A stretch of DNA of 64,000 nt. It comes from Mucilaginibacter lacusdianchii (GTDB taxonomy: Bacteria > Bacteroidota > Bacteroidia > Sphingobacteriales > Sphingobacteriaceae). Every line of letters starts with the position of its first letter. The first letter of the stretch is position 1. The position numbers and the translations under genes were made by a program. This document shows, in pieces, positions 45,419 to 54,491 of the stretch. The stretch spans positions 868,001 to 932,000 of the forward strand of contig NZ_WSRW01000002.1 in NCBI RefSeq assembly GCF_009770985.1. Direction: 5' to 3'. The notes beneath the pieces are model-generated. The model worked only from the letters and a program-made list of their open reading frames with translations, was not told where the DNA came from and ran no database searches.

Positions 45419-46519
45419 ATGGCTGTTACGATGAGGAAATGGATTACCCTAATTTTATCACTTGTTTTTTTTGCTGCAAGCGCTCATGCACAATTGGTGA
45501 GCCTGACCGACCAGGAAGTACGACATTTAAAAAATCTTATTGACAATGATACTACCGCTACAGCGGCATTTATGCCATTACGCTCGGTAGCGGAACAATC
45601 ATTACTGGAACAACCTAATCCTATAGTCAAAATATCGTTGGAGGGATTACTTGCAGGTGATCCGGCAAAAACAGCCAGTTTAAGAGCGATGCACGATGCG
45701 GATAAAATATACGCAATGGCTTTGATGTACCGGCTTTATGGAAACAAAACCTATTTGGGTAAAACCATTGAATTTTTACAAGCTTGGGCGCAAGCCAACC
45801 GCCCGTTTGGCAACCCTATTAATGACACCAAGCTGGAAGCATTAATTACAGGCTATGATTTAATACGCGCCGAGGTACCGGCCGAGCAAAAATTACAGAT
45901 AGACAACTGGCTCAACGACGTTGCCAATGCCGAGTTGAATAGCTTTGCAGCAAAGCCCGGACGCGGAACGGCAGTAAACAACTGGAACTCTCACCGTATC
46001 AAAATTATCACGCTGATTGCTTATACCTTGCATAACAGCATGTACGATACCATCATCAAAACCGAGCTGGAAAAGCAAATCGCACAAAACTTGAATGCTA
46101 ATGGTACCAGCATTGATTTTATAGAGCGCGATGCTTTTCATTATCATACTTATGATCTGGAACCTTTGCTTACAGCGATTATTGCCATTAAACGAGCTTC
46201 GGGCAAAAGCTATTTTGAATACCAATCGGATAAGGAAGCTTCCATCAAAAAATCGGTTGATTTCATCATTCCCTACATGACCGGCGAAAAACAGCATGCC
46301 GAGTTTGTGAAGAGCAGAGTACCTTTTGACCGCGCCCGAGCGGCCAATCATGAAAAAGGATTTGAAGCCGGCACACCCGTCGACCCGCAAATAGCTTTAT
46401 ACACATTGGCATTAGCTGCTTACTTTGACAAGGATTATATTGATATCATAAAGCAGGTGTCGCCAATTCTTAAGCCTAACGTTAAATGGCAATTGATCCT
46501 TAATCAGGTTAAGAGGTAA
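45419..46519 (+). CDS. Secreted alginate-lyase-family (PL5-like) protein
   Basis: A 366-residue secreted protein; the signal MRKWITLILSLVFFAASAHA follows an in-frame ATG at 45431, which may be the true start. The mature part is an all-alpha toroid like the alginate lyase family, with DKIYAMALMYRLYGNKTYL, FLQAWAQANRPFGNPIND and the active-site-like NNWNSHRIKI (Asn and His). A His-Tyr motif, FHYHTYDLEPLL, comes later. PL5 enzymes cleave poly-mannuronate by beta-elimination. Substrate is not certain. Confidence 0.8.
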   Translation: MAVTMRKWITLILSLVFFAASAHAQLVSLTDQEVRHLKNLIDNDTTATAAFMPLRSVAEQSLLEQPNPIVKISLEGLLAGDPAKTASLRAMHDADKIYAMALMYRLYGNKTYLGKTIEFLQAWAQANRPFGNPINDTKLEALITGYDLIRAEVPAEQKLQIDNWLNDVANAELNSFAAKPGRGTAVNNWNSHRIKIITLIAYTLHNSMYDTIIKTELEKQIAQNLNANGTSIDFIERDAFHYHTYDLEPLLTAIIAIKRASGKSYFEYQSDKEASIKKSVDFIIPYMTGEKQHAEFVKSRVPFDRARAANHEKGFEAGTPVDPQIALYTLALAAYFDKDYIDIIKQVSPILKPNVKWQLILNQVKR

Positions 46520-46556
46520 TTATAAACCAACACAGTAGTTTTATTGTATAGCCACC

Positions 46557-46940
46557 ATGAACAAAGATGTATTGGCCCTGGCCGTTGAACTGGAAAACAA
46601 AAGAACCCGAGCTATGCTGAACGGGGATGCAGGCGAATTAACGAAGATATTATCTAATGATTTATATTACGGCCACTCTGGCGGCTACCGGGACAACAAA
46701 GCCGATTACATCAGCAAAATCAAGTTGGGCACCTACGCTTATCACAAAGTGGAAACAGTGGTAGAAAAAGCGGTATATGCTGGCAATGATGCCATCATGA
46801 TACACGGCCGGTTAACGCTTGAAGTAAACCTGCACGGAGTTGAAAAAACTATGCACTCTATTTACCTGGCCATTTGGTGCCTGGAAGATGGGGTTTGGCG
46901 CTTTCTAGGTCACCAAACCGCATTAAAACAGAATGCCTAA
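46557..46940 (+). CDS. NTF2-like (DUF4440-type) protein
   Basis: A 127-residue protein with the cone-shaped NTF2-like pattern: LAVELENKRTRAMLNGDAGE, LTKILSNDLYYGHSGGYRDN, KADYISKIKLGTYAYHKVET and the C-terminal YLAIWCLEDGVWRFLGHQTA. Such proteins are small ligand-binding or enzymatic folds with very diverse roles. It starts 37 bp after the alginate-lyase-like gene and converges with the response-regulator fusion 11 bp away. Confidence 0.82.
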   Translation: MNKDVLALAVELENKRTRAMLNGDAGELTKILSNDLYYGHSGGYRDNKADYISKIKLGTYAYHKVETVVEKAVYAGNDAIMIHGRLTLEVNLHGVEKTMHSIYLAIWCLEDGVWRFLGHQTALKQNA

Positions 46941-46951
46941 CCGAAGGGTAT

Positions 46952-48610
46952 TTAAACCTCGGCCAGATATTTATGCACAAAACTGATAGCCATTGAGCCC
47001 TCACCTACTGCTGATGCTACACGGTTCATAGTTCCGGCTCGCACGTCGCCTGCGGCAAAAATGCCTGGGCAGCTGGTTTCTAGCAAATAAGGGTCGCGGT
47101 TGCTTTTCCAGTATTTTTTAAACCCTTCGTAGCGATTTAGCTCGCGGCCGGTTTCAATAAAACCTTTATCGTTTTTGATGATGGTTTCGCCCAACCAATC
47201 GGTAAACGGACGAGTGCCTATAAAAATGTAAAGGGCATCTGCATCTACCGTTTCCATGGTGTTGTCTTTTAAGCAATGAATTACAAGGCGTTCCAGCTTT
47301 TTATCGCCTTGGGCCTCAGCCACTGCACTTTGCCCACGTACGCTGATATTTTCTGTTTGCCGAATCTGCTCAATTAAGTAGGCCGACATGGTAGAGGTTA
47401 AATCGGGCTTGCGTACCAGAATAAATACCTGCTGTGCAAATTTAGACAGATACATAGCGGCCTGCCCTGCCGAATTGCCACCACCTACAATAAATACGGT
47501 TTTATCTTTGCAGGATAATGCTTCGGTTGTAGCGGCACCGTAATAAATACCAGCACCAGTAAAGTCATCAATACCTTTATTTTCCAGCTTACGGTAATCT
47601 ACACCAGTGGTAACTACTACCGCACGGGTGGTAACACTGGTATCATCTTCCAAAACAATGGTTTTATAACCGTCTTTTAATCGTATCTCTTTTACTTCCT
47701 GAGGCGACAAAAACTCGGTACCAAAGCGGGTTGCCTGGGTAACGGCCCTACGGGTTAAATCGGCACCACTTAAACCGGTTGGAAAGCCCAGATAGTTTTC
47801 AATGCGCGAACTGGTACCGGCCTGTCCACCCGGTGCTTTACGTTCAATCAGCAACGTTTTTAAGCCTTCGGATGCACCGTAAACTGATGCCGCCAAACCA
47901 GCCGGACCAGCGCCAATAATCACTACATCGTACACCTCATTCTTTACCTGCGGACTAAGGCCTATCTTTTGGGCTATATCGCCTATAGCAGGCACTTTAA
48001 GCACACTGCCATCTTCAAAAATCACAGCAGGCATTTCGGCGGACTTTAGCTGGTTTACCTTGATGAGCACCTTCGCTTCGTCTGAGTTTGCTTCCAGCCA
48101 CTGGTAAGGTACCAGGTTGCCCGTCAAAAATTCCTTGATATTGTGCGTTTTGGGCGAAAAATTATAACCTAACACTTTGATGCCTTGAAAATCGGGGCGG
48201 TAATTGGCCTGCCAGTCGTCCAGCAAATCATCAACCACCGGAAACAACTTTTCCTGCGGCGGGTCCCAAGGCTTGGTCAAGTAATAATCCAGCTTTACTT
48301 CATTAATTGCTTTGATAGCAGCCTGTGTATCTGAATAAGCGGTAAGCAGTACCCGCTTAGCCTGTGGGTAATAATTAACTGCCCGGCATAAAAATTCTAC
48401 ACCCTCCATCTCGGGCATGCGCTGGTCTGATATAAACAGCGCAATCTCCTCACCTTTGTTTTTTAACTGTAGCAGATTTTCAAGTGCCTCGTTGGCAGAA
48501 GTAGTACTTAGTACACGATAGCGTTTATGGTACTGCGTTTTTAAATCGCGCGTAATGGCCCGCAACACAAACTGATCATCGTCTACTAAAAATATGATAG
48601 GATCTTTCAT
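46952..48610 (-). CDS. Response-regulator receiver fused to a thioredoxin-reductase-like FAD protein
   Basis: 552 residues. Residues 1-125 are a CheY-type receiver: VDDDQF acidic pocket, phospho-Asp in ISDQRMPEMEG, Thr in LLTAYS, Lys in LTKPWD. A linker leads to a pyridine-nucleotide disulfide-reductase domain from about residue 220 (VVIIGAGPAGLAASVYGASE, LIERKAPGGQAGTSSRIENY, VFIVGGGNSAGQAAMYLSKF, FIGTRPFTDWLG, GIFAAGDVR). The CxxC pair of true thioredoxin reductases is replaced by YYGAATTEAL, so thiol-disulfide exchange is unlikely. The cNMP-binding kinase 17 bp upstream is probably its partner. Output is unknown; flavin redox state or NADPH oxidation may be controlled by phosphorylation (inference). 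Confidence 0.9.
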   Translation of the reverse strand: MKDPIIFLVDDDQFVLRAITRDLKTQYHKRYRVLSTTSANEALENLLQLKNKGEEIALFISDQRMPEMEGVEFLCRAVNYYPQAKRVLLTAYSDTQAAIKAINEVKLDYYLTKPWDPPQEKLFPVVDDLLDDWQANYRPDFQGIKVLGYNFSPKTHNIKEFLTGNLVPYQWLEANSDEAKVLIKVNQLKSAEMPAVIFEDGSVLKVPAIGDIAQKIGLSPQVKNEVYDVVIIGAGPAGLAASVYGASEGLKTLLIERKAPGGQAGTSSRIENYLGFPTGLSGADLTRRAVTQATRFGTEFLSPQEVKEIRLKDGYKTIVLEDDTSVTTRAVVVTTGVDYRKLENKGIDDFTGAGIYYGAATTEALSCKDKTVFIVGGGNSAGQAAMYLSKFAQQVFILVRKPDLTSTMSAYLIEQIRQTENISVRGQSAVAEAQGDKKLERLVIHCLKDNTMETVDADALYIFIGTRPFTDWLGETIIKNDKGFIETGRELNRYEGFKKYWKSNRDPYLLETSCPGIFAAGDVRAGTMNRVASAVGEGSMAISFVHKYLAEV

Positions 48611-48627
48611 GAGTAATTTTTCTAATA

Positions 48628-50028
48628 TTATTCGCTGCTAAGCGGAAAGCAAATTTGAAAAGCGGTATTGCCTGGTACCGATTTAATTTTAACAGAGCCT
48701 TTATGCTGGCTTACAATACGCATTACTACGTCCAAACCCAAACCGGTGCCTTTTCCCATATCCTTAGTCGTAAAAAACGGATCGAAGATACGGCTTTGTA
48801 TATCGGAAGGGATGCCGGGACCATTATCTCTTATGGTTACATACACGCTACGTGTATCGTGCTCGGTGACTATTTCCAGCTTACTTTGGCTGTTGCCTTC
48901 CATGGCATCAATAGCATTATCAATAATATTGGTCCACACCTGATTCAGTTCTCCGGCTACAGCTTTTACCTGCGGCAACGCTGTGTCAAAGGATTTAACA
49001 ACATCAATTTTGTTCTTTTTAAGCTTATAATCCATAATAGTAAGGGTATTTTCCAACCCTTTATGGATATCCACATACTGTTTATCGGCTCCCTGATCCA
49101 TATGACTGAATCCCTTTACTGCACTCACCAGGTTTGAGATCCGCTCGGACGCCTCTTTAATATCTTGTGCTATTTTGCCTACCGTAAGTTGCTGATTGAG
49201 CCAGTTTAACACTGCAGACAAATTTTCGGCAGGCACGATTTGGCCCAGTTCTTCCAGGTCAGCAACCTGTATACCTTCTTCGGTTAGGTTTTCTACCATG
49301 CAGTAGTCATCTATCTCGTGCGATTCCAGCAAGCTGCTCAATTCATCTTCTAGGTCGTCTTTTTGCATCATGCTTAACACCGGTTTATCCGTACGGGTAA
49401 GTAGCACATCCAGTTTTTGCTGTAATTGAGTAAGTGCTTGCGGTTCAAAAGTCAGTACCGCTACCTCCTCAAACAAACAAGCCATTTTGTGTAACTGATC
49501 TTGCAAAAAAGATGCATTACGAACAATGGAAGCAGCCGGATTATTCAACTCGTGAGCCAACCCGGCAGAAAGCTTACCCAAGGCCACCATTTTTTCGATC
49601 TGTTGCTGCTGAGTGGTGTAATACCGCACGCGGTTGGTCATGATATGTACCAGCGCTTCGGTGAGTTCAAAATGTAAACGAGGCGCATTTTTAATTTCAT
49701 CAGCCGGTATGTCTAAAATAAGGCAGTCGCGTATACATTCGGCCTGTACCGGTGCTGTAGTACCTCTGGAGTAAGGCAAATATCCCATTACGCTGCCCGC
49801 TTCTGCTACCGTGGCTTCTTTAAACTGCCCGTTTTGAACCATGCCAATTCGGATTTTGCCTTCCAAAATAAAAAGCGTTCGGTCAAAAGACGAACCTATG
49901 GAAAAAAGCACATCACCGGCGGCCATTTCACGGGTTTCGCCTATAGATAATAGCCATTCCAGTTGACTATCGGGAACGTCTTTTAAGGTATCCAGCAACT
50001 TCAATTGCTCAACTGTAATTTGCGGCAT
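48628..50028 (-). CDS. Histidine kinase with N-terminal cyclic-nucleotide-binding domain
   Basis: 466 residues. Residues 15-135 form a cNMP-binding-type beta-roll (MAAGDVLFSIGSSFDRTLFI, GKIRIGMV, YSRGTTAPVQAECIRDCLIL). Then comes a HisKA-like region with the H-box ALGKLSAGLAHELNNPAASI near residue 155-175 and the HATPase_c domain at the C terminus (NIIDNAIDAMEG, IRDNGPGIPSDIQSRIFDPF, GKGTGLGLDVVMRIV). No membrane segment. It has no HTH, so it is not a Crp/Fnr transcription factor. It is followed after 17 bp by the receiver/thioredoxin-reductase-like fusion, its likely phosphorylation target. Confidence 0.9.
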   Translation of the reverse strand: MPQITVEQLKLLDTLKDVPDSQLEWLLSIGETREMAAGDVLFSIGSSFDRTLFILEGKIRIGMVQNGQFKEATVAEAGSVMGYLPYSRGTTAPVQAECIRDCLILDIPADEIKNAPRLHFELTEALVHIMTNRVRYYTTQQQQIEKMVALGKLSAGLAHELNNPAASIVRNASFLQDQLHKMACLFEEVAVLTFEPQALTQLQQKLDVLLTRTDKPVLSMMQKDDLEDELSSLLESHEIDDYCMVENLTEEGIQVADLEELGQIVPAENLSAVLNWLNQQLTVGKIAQDIKEASERISNLVSAVKGFSHMDQGADKQYVDIHKGLENTLTIMDYKLKKNKIDVVKSFDTALPQVKAVAGELNQVWTNIIDNAIDAMEGNSQSKLEIVTEHDTRSVYVTIRDNGPGIPSDIQSRIFDPFFTTKDMGKGTGLGLDVVMRIVSQHKGSVKIKSVPGNTAFQICFPLSSE

Positions 50029-50445
50029 AGGTATTTTATATTATGCGGACGAATGTAACAAGCGCCCGGCGTATCTAAAGTAAAAATATAATCCGGGCTT
50101 AAAAAATATCCTTAGTCAGTGTTATCAATTTTATTGGCTTATATAAAAAAGCATGCCGAATCATATTTATCAGACAAATAACTAAAAAACCAGATGCCTA
50201 TATGGCAATCACGATATATAGTTTATTAACGACTTACCGCAAAACACACCACTTGCATAAGGTGAAAAATTGCTTTTTACAGATTATTTAAACGTTGCAG
50301 ATTATGTGATTTAGTTATATTTTCGGCTTAAAATTACACTTTCTATACAGCTGAACCGGCATAGGCACACCATAGGCATATTAGGGTGGTCAAGCCTTGC
50401 AGCTAATCGTTTCTACTGTATAACTCAACCTACTTCCACAATACA
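50029..50445. other. Intergenic region between divergent kinase and BamA-fusion genes
   Basis: 417 bp, AT-rich, with the promoters of two divergent genes. I see no open frame of note, no hairpin of terminator strength and no Crp/Fnr-like box of the AGTGA-N6-TCACT type. Confidence 0.6.
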
Positions 50446-53031
50446 ATGAAACATTTTCATTCAATAATTAGATATTTAATCATTCTGCTGTTCTTTTTGC
50501 TGACAAGAATCAGCTCGTTTGCGCAAACAGTAGCTACCCCCGACAGCATTAAAACAGCCATTGAACCAGCGTATGATAAAGTAAACAAAACACACCGTTT
50601 ATTTTTGGGCGAAAGCTACCGCAAGCTATGGGCTACACCGGTTAATATCCGTGTTTTTCATCTAAACCAAGAAAAAGGCGGATTGAAGATTTTACAGCGT
50701 GGTGGTGGTATGCAGTCAAAATCGTTACGGCTTGAGGCAACTGATGGTAAGGAATGGGTACTTCGAAGCGTGCAGAAATATCCCGAAAAAGTTTTACCGC
50801 CGACGCTGAGAAAGTCGCTTGCTAAAGATATTATTCAGGACCAGATTAGTGCCGAACACCCATTTGCCTTTTTGATTGTACCACCGCTGGCACAAAAGCT
50901 GGGCGTGCCGCATTCGCACCCTGAGATTGTTTACGTGCCCGACGACCCAGCTTTTGGCGAACACCGTAAAGATTTTGCAAACCAGGTATTTTTGTTTGAA
51001 GAAAGAGAACCTTTAGATGCCGACAAAACAGATAATACCCTAAAAACTCAATCGCGTCTGGAAAACGACAACGACAATCGGGTTGACCAGAAAACTGTTT
51101 TGCGGGCACGTCTGCTCGACTTCTTGCTGGGCGACTGGGACCGCCACGAAGACCAATGGCGCTGGGAATGTGTAAAAAACGACAACGGCACTACCTATGA
51201 ACCGGTACCTCGCGACCGCGACCAGGTTTTTTACAATGCGTCGGGCGTGCTGCCATATTTGGTTTCCCGCCATATTTTTATGGCTAAGTTTCAAAATTAT
51301 GGTGATCATATCCGTTCCATTAACCGCTGGAATTTAAACGCCCGCTATTTTGACCGCTACTTTTTGAACAGCCTGAACGAGGATGATTGGAAAACAGAAA
51401 TAACTTATGTACAAAATCAACTGACTGATGAAGTAATTACTCAAGCCGTTAAGCAAATGCCGGCAACCGCTTATCAAATGGGCGGCCACGAGCTTGTTCA
51501 GAAATTAATTGCCCGCCGAAATGCTCTACCGCGCCAAGCATTGAAATATTACCGCAACTTGTCGCACACGCTAGAGATACCAGCGAGCAACAAACGAGAG
51601 CAGATCGAAATTACCCACCAGCCTGATAAACAACTTAACGTTACTATTTACAAGCTAAAAAAAGATGGTACTAAAGGGCAGCCTGTTTACAACCGCACTT
51701 TCAAACCTTCGGTAACGCAAGAGGTTAGATTGTACGGCATGGGTGGCAAAGATGTATTTGCAGTAAATGGCAATAAACCATCTCCCATTCTGATAAGAAT
51801 GATTGGTGGCGATGATGAAGACACTTTTACCGTTGACAGCAACCTGCGCGATAAGCATCTGCTATATGTGTATGATCGCTCGGACGAGCCCAATCACCTA
51901 CCTGCTTCATCACAGGCACGCTTGCGTATATCAACTGACACCACGGTGAATACCTTTAACCGTACCGGTTTCAAATACAATTTTTTGCAGCCGCTTATGC
52001 TGGCCAACATCAACCGCGATTATGGTTTCCAGTTTATCGGAAACTTTATCTTGCAGCAGCAAGGGTTCCGGAAAGAGCCTTACGCAAATCAACAAAACCT
52101 CATTGTAAATTATGGTTTTGGTACCAGCTCTTTATTGCTTAACTATATTGGCGATTTTAAACAGGCCGTTGGCAAAAACGATTTGGTCATCAACATGCTT
52201 TCTTTAGGCCCCAATTACATGAGCAACTTCTTTGGTACCGGTAACAACACGGCCTTTGTCAGAACCGGCGACCGTCCAATTCGCTTTTATCGCAATATTT
52301 ACAACTATCTGTCGGCAGACGTAAAGCTAAAACGCACTTTTAAAAACTGGACGGTAAGCGGCGGCTTGGGTGGCCAGTTTTACCATGGTGACGGAGACGA
52401 TAACCAAAACCGTTTTTTGGGTGTTTATGACCGGCAGCACCCCGACCAAAATGTATTCAGCAATCAAGTATTTGGCGGCGCATCGGCAACAGCAAGTTTA
52501 GACACGCGCGACCGGTCACTGTTAGCGCATAAGGGTGTACTTTGGAACACATCGCTCACCGGTATGACGGGCCTCAACATCAAAAATCATACTTATGGCC
52601 AGTTGGCATCTGATTTTAGCTTTTACCTCAATCCGGATAAAGACTCCATATTGGTAATTGCCAACCGTACAGGTGCAGGCATTACCCTCGGTGACGCTGC
52701 ATATTATCAGCAATTTAAACTGGGTGGCAACCAAAATTTACGCGGCTTTTACTACTGGCGTTTTACCGGTAAAAGCATGGCGTACAATAACCTGGAGGTG
52801 CGCCTAAAAGTGCTGAACTTTAACTCGTACCTGCTGCCCGGCACGCTGGGTGTAATTGGCTTTAATGACGTTGGCCGCGTTTGGTCGCCTGGCGAATCGT
52901 CAAGTACCTGGCATGATGGCTACGGTGGCGGCATCTACTTTTTACCGGCACAATTATTTATATTCCAGGCAGTGGTTGGTTTTTCGAAAGAAGGCACCTA
53001 CCCTTACATATCGGCCGGGTTCAGGTTTTGA
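50446..53031 (+). CDS. BamA-type outer-membrane protein with N-terminal kinase-fold-like domain
   Basis: 861 residues with signal peptide (LFFLLTRISSFAQ). The last about 300 residues are a BamA/surface-antigen barrel (SLDTRDRSLLAHKGVLWNTS, LGGNQNLRGFYYWRFTGKSM, GVIGFNDVGRVW, ISAGFRF). The N-terminal part is unlike POTRA domains. GGG at 86-88 and KEWVLRSVQK (Lys111) resemble a Gly-rich loop and ATP-site Lys; DFLLGDWDRHEDQW (D230, D232, H234) resembles the catalytic loop of Fam20C/HipA-type atypical kinases (compare DFLIGNxDRH); VPRDRDQVF (D257, D259) may be the metal site. This kinase call is inference by motif. An intermediate stretch at about 380-480 looks beta-rich. Confidence 0.82.
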   Translation: MKHFHSIIRYLIILLFFLLTRISSFAQTVATPDSIKTAIEPAYDKVNKTHRLFLGESYRKLWATPVNIRVFHLNQEKGGLKILQRGGGMQSKSLRLEATDGKEWVLRSVQKYPEKVLPPTLRKSLAKDIIQDQISAEHPFAFLIVPPLAQKLGVPHSHPEIVYVPDDPAFGEHRKDFANQVFLFEEREPLDADKTDNTLKTQSRLENDNDNRVDQKTVLRARLLDFLLGDWDRHEDQWRWECVKNDNGTTYEPVPRDRDQVFYNASGVLPYLVSRHIFMAKFQNYGDHIRSINRWNLNARYFDRYFLNSLNEDDWKTEITYVQNQLTDEVITQAVKQMPATAYQMGGHELVQKLIARRNALPRQALKYYRNLSHTLEIPASNKREQIEITHQPDKQLNVTIYKLKKDGTKGQPVYNRTFKPSVTQEVRLYGMGGKDVFAVNGNKPSPILIRMIGGDDEDTFTVDSNLRDKHLLYVYDRSDEPNHLPASSQARLRISTDTTVNTFNRTGFKYNFLQPLMLANINRDYGFQFIGNFILQQQGFRKEPYANQQNLIVNYGFGTSSLLLNYIGDFKQAVGKNDLVINMLSLGPNYMSNFFGTGNNTAFVRTGDRPIRFYRNIYNYLSADVKLKRTFKNWTVSGGLGGQFYHGDGDDNQNRFLGVYDRQHPDQNVFSNQVFGGASATASLDTRDRSLLAHKGVLWNTSLTGMTGLNIKNHTYGQLASDFSFYLNPDKDSILVIANRTGAGITLGDAAYYQQFKLGGNQNLRGFYYWRFTGKSMAYNNLEVRLKVLNFNSYLLPGTLGVIGFNDVGRVWSPGESSSTWHDGYGGGIYFLPAQLFIFQAVVGFSKEGTYPYISAGFRF

Positions 53032-53042
53032 GGCGATGCCAA

Positions 53043-53303
53043 TTACCTGCCCGATAAAAAGCCGACTGTTTTGGCTTCTTTAATTTCGATGGCAAAACCT
53101 TCCAGATAAAGTTGAACGTCTATATACCGAGGGCGTAATGTACGTTCATCTACCTTAAAGTTTTTGACTTTTAGTTGATCGTTTATCTGGTCCAGTATAT
53201 CGCGGGTTATAAAGCTTTCGGTAACACGCAGATTTGGGCCAAGCGGTTGTAGCAGTATGTTTTCGATTTTGTAAGAAAAGGCAATAGTGGCAGATTTGTC
53301 CAT
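53043..53303 (-). CDS. Small hypothetical protein
   Basis: 86 residues from the ATG at 53303; the longer frame to 53333 adds a hydrophobic leader from an unlikely start. The product starts MDKSATIAFSYKIENILLQP and has an alternating hydrophobic pattern (TLRPRYIDVQLYLEGFAIEI) suggesting a small alpha/beta fold. No family recognised. It converges with the BamA-fusion gene 11 bp away. Confidence 0.65.
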   Translation of the reverse strand: MDKSATIAFSYKIENILLQPLGPNLRVTESFITRDILDQINDQLKVKNFKVDERTLRPRYIDVQLYLEGFAIEIKEAKTVGFLSGR

Positions 53304-53487
53304 GATAAATAGATAGAGATGTAAAAATGACAAGTTATAAATTTATTTAATGCGCCTGGTATCTTAAAGTATAATTAAGTGAAACGAAACCCTCAGGGCC
53401 TTTTATGCTTTGCATTATACCCGATTTGTTTTAGTTTTACCGAAAGTCTGGCTGGTGTTCAACTCCACCGGAATATTAAAGCAACCT

Positions 53488-54474
53488 ATGATTAAAGTTT
53501 TTTTCCTGAACAGGAGTCACACACCTGTAGCAGATGAATCTTCTCCTATCGCAACAGCCATAAAACAGCTTTGGCAAACCGATAAAGCAATAAATTTAGA
53601 TTGCACGATAGAAGATGCCGACGCCCTGATTCTGCAGGAAAATATATCTTTTAAAGACTATAAATACATAAAGCTGTTAAAAAACGACCCAGTTTTTAAA
53701 CAATATGCACACAAAATTTTCACTATCAATTATGACGATGGCGCAACAGGGGTTTTAAAAGGTGCATATGTTTGCCTAAAAAGGTCACGGTTTGATGAAC
53801 GATTTCATGCAAGCGTACCTTACCTGGAATTTGCCAATAACCTGATTACAAAACAAGCTGTTAAAACCGAACCAGCCTTTTTAGCCACCTGGCGCGGAAA
53901 CACCAAATCGAACTCGGTAAGGAGCAAAATTGTTGAGCTGTATGCTAATGATAAAGCTTTTGATGTATACACTACCAATAGCTGGTTTAACCATAGTAAA
54001 GATGAAAAGCAAGCTTATGTAGATAGCTTGTTGAACGCCAAATTTGCGCTGGCACCTGCAGGCTGGGCACCAACCACTTTCAGACTATATGAAAGTATGG
54101 CCCTGGGCAGATGCCCGGTTATTATTGCCGATGAATTTGTTCCGCCTGTTGGTCCGGACTGGAACTCGTTTTCTATATCTGTTCCTGAAAATAAGATAGA
54201 ATCTTTAAAGCAGGTATTACAGGAAAAAGAACCGCAGTATGAGCAGTTAGGCAATCGTGCCGCCGCTGTTTGGGAACAATACTTTGCAGCACCCAATGGT
54301 ATCAAATATTATGCTGACCAGTTAATGAGGCTTATCAAATCCTCACCAGCTGACATGAGTGTACAACAGGAGTTTAATCGCTGGGGCTCTTCCAAAATGT
54401 ACCATAGCAATGGCTGGACACTTTCGCAAAGGCTGCGCCGCAAGCTTAAAAAGCTCAGATTATTCAGTAAATAA
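53488..54474 (+). CDS. Exostosin-like glycosyltransferase (GT47-type)
   Basis: 328 residues from the ATG at 53488; a TTG at 53410 would add 26 residues. The C-terminal half shows the exostosin/GT-B donor-site pattern: LATWRGNTKSNSVRSKIVEL, then YVDSLLNAKFALAPAGWAPTTFRLYESMALGRCPVIIAD, in which the FALAPAGW-x-T-RLYE run resembles the sugar-nucleotide site of GT47 and related enzymes, and EFVPPVGPDW. The Lys/Arg-rich tail (RRKLKKLRLFSK) may touch the membrane. It is a lone glycosyltransferase without a polysaccharide cluster around it; acceptor unknown. Confidence 0.82.
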   Translation: MIKVFFLNRSHTPVADESSPIATAIKQLWQTDKAINLDCTIEDADALILQENISFKDYKYIKLLKNDPVFKQYAHKIFTINYDDGATGVLKGAYVCLKRSRFDERFHASVPYLEFANNLITKQAVKTEPAFLATWRGNTKSNSVRSKIVELYANDKAFDVYTTNSWFNHSKDEKQAYVDSLLNAKFALAPAGWAPTTFRLYESMALGRCPVIIADEFVPPVGPDWNSFSISVPENKIESLKQVLQEKEPQYEQLGNRAAAVWEQYFAAPNGIKYYADQLMRLIKSSPADMSVQQEFNRWGSSKMYHSNGWTLSQRLRRKLKKLRLFSK

Positions 54475-54491
54475 ATTTCGTGTGGGCTTTG

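Noticed and set aside
45893..46390. 165-codon minus-strand frame
   Set aside because: Antisense to the alginate-lyase-like gene, which has a signal peptide and family motifs.
48655..49137. 160-codon plus-strand frame
   Set aside because: Antisense to the HATPase domain of the cNMP-binding kinase.
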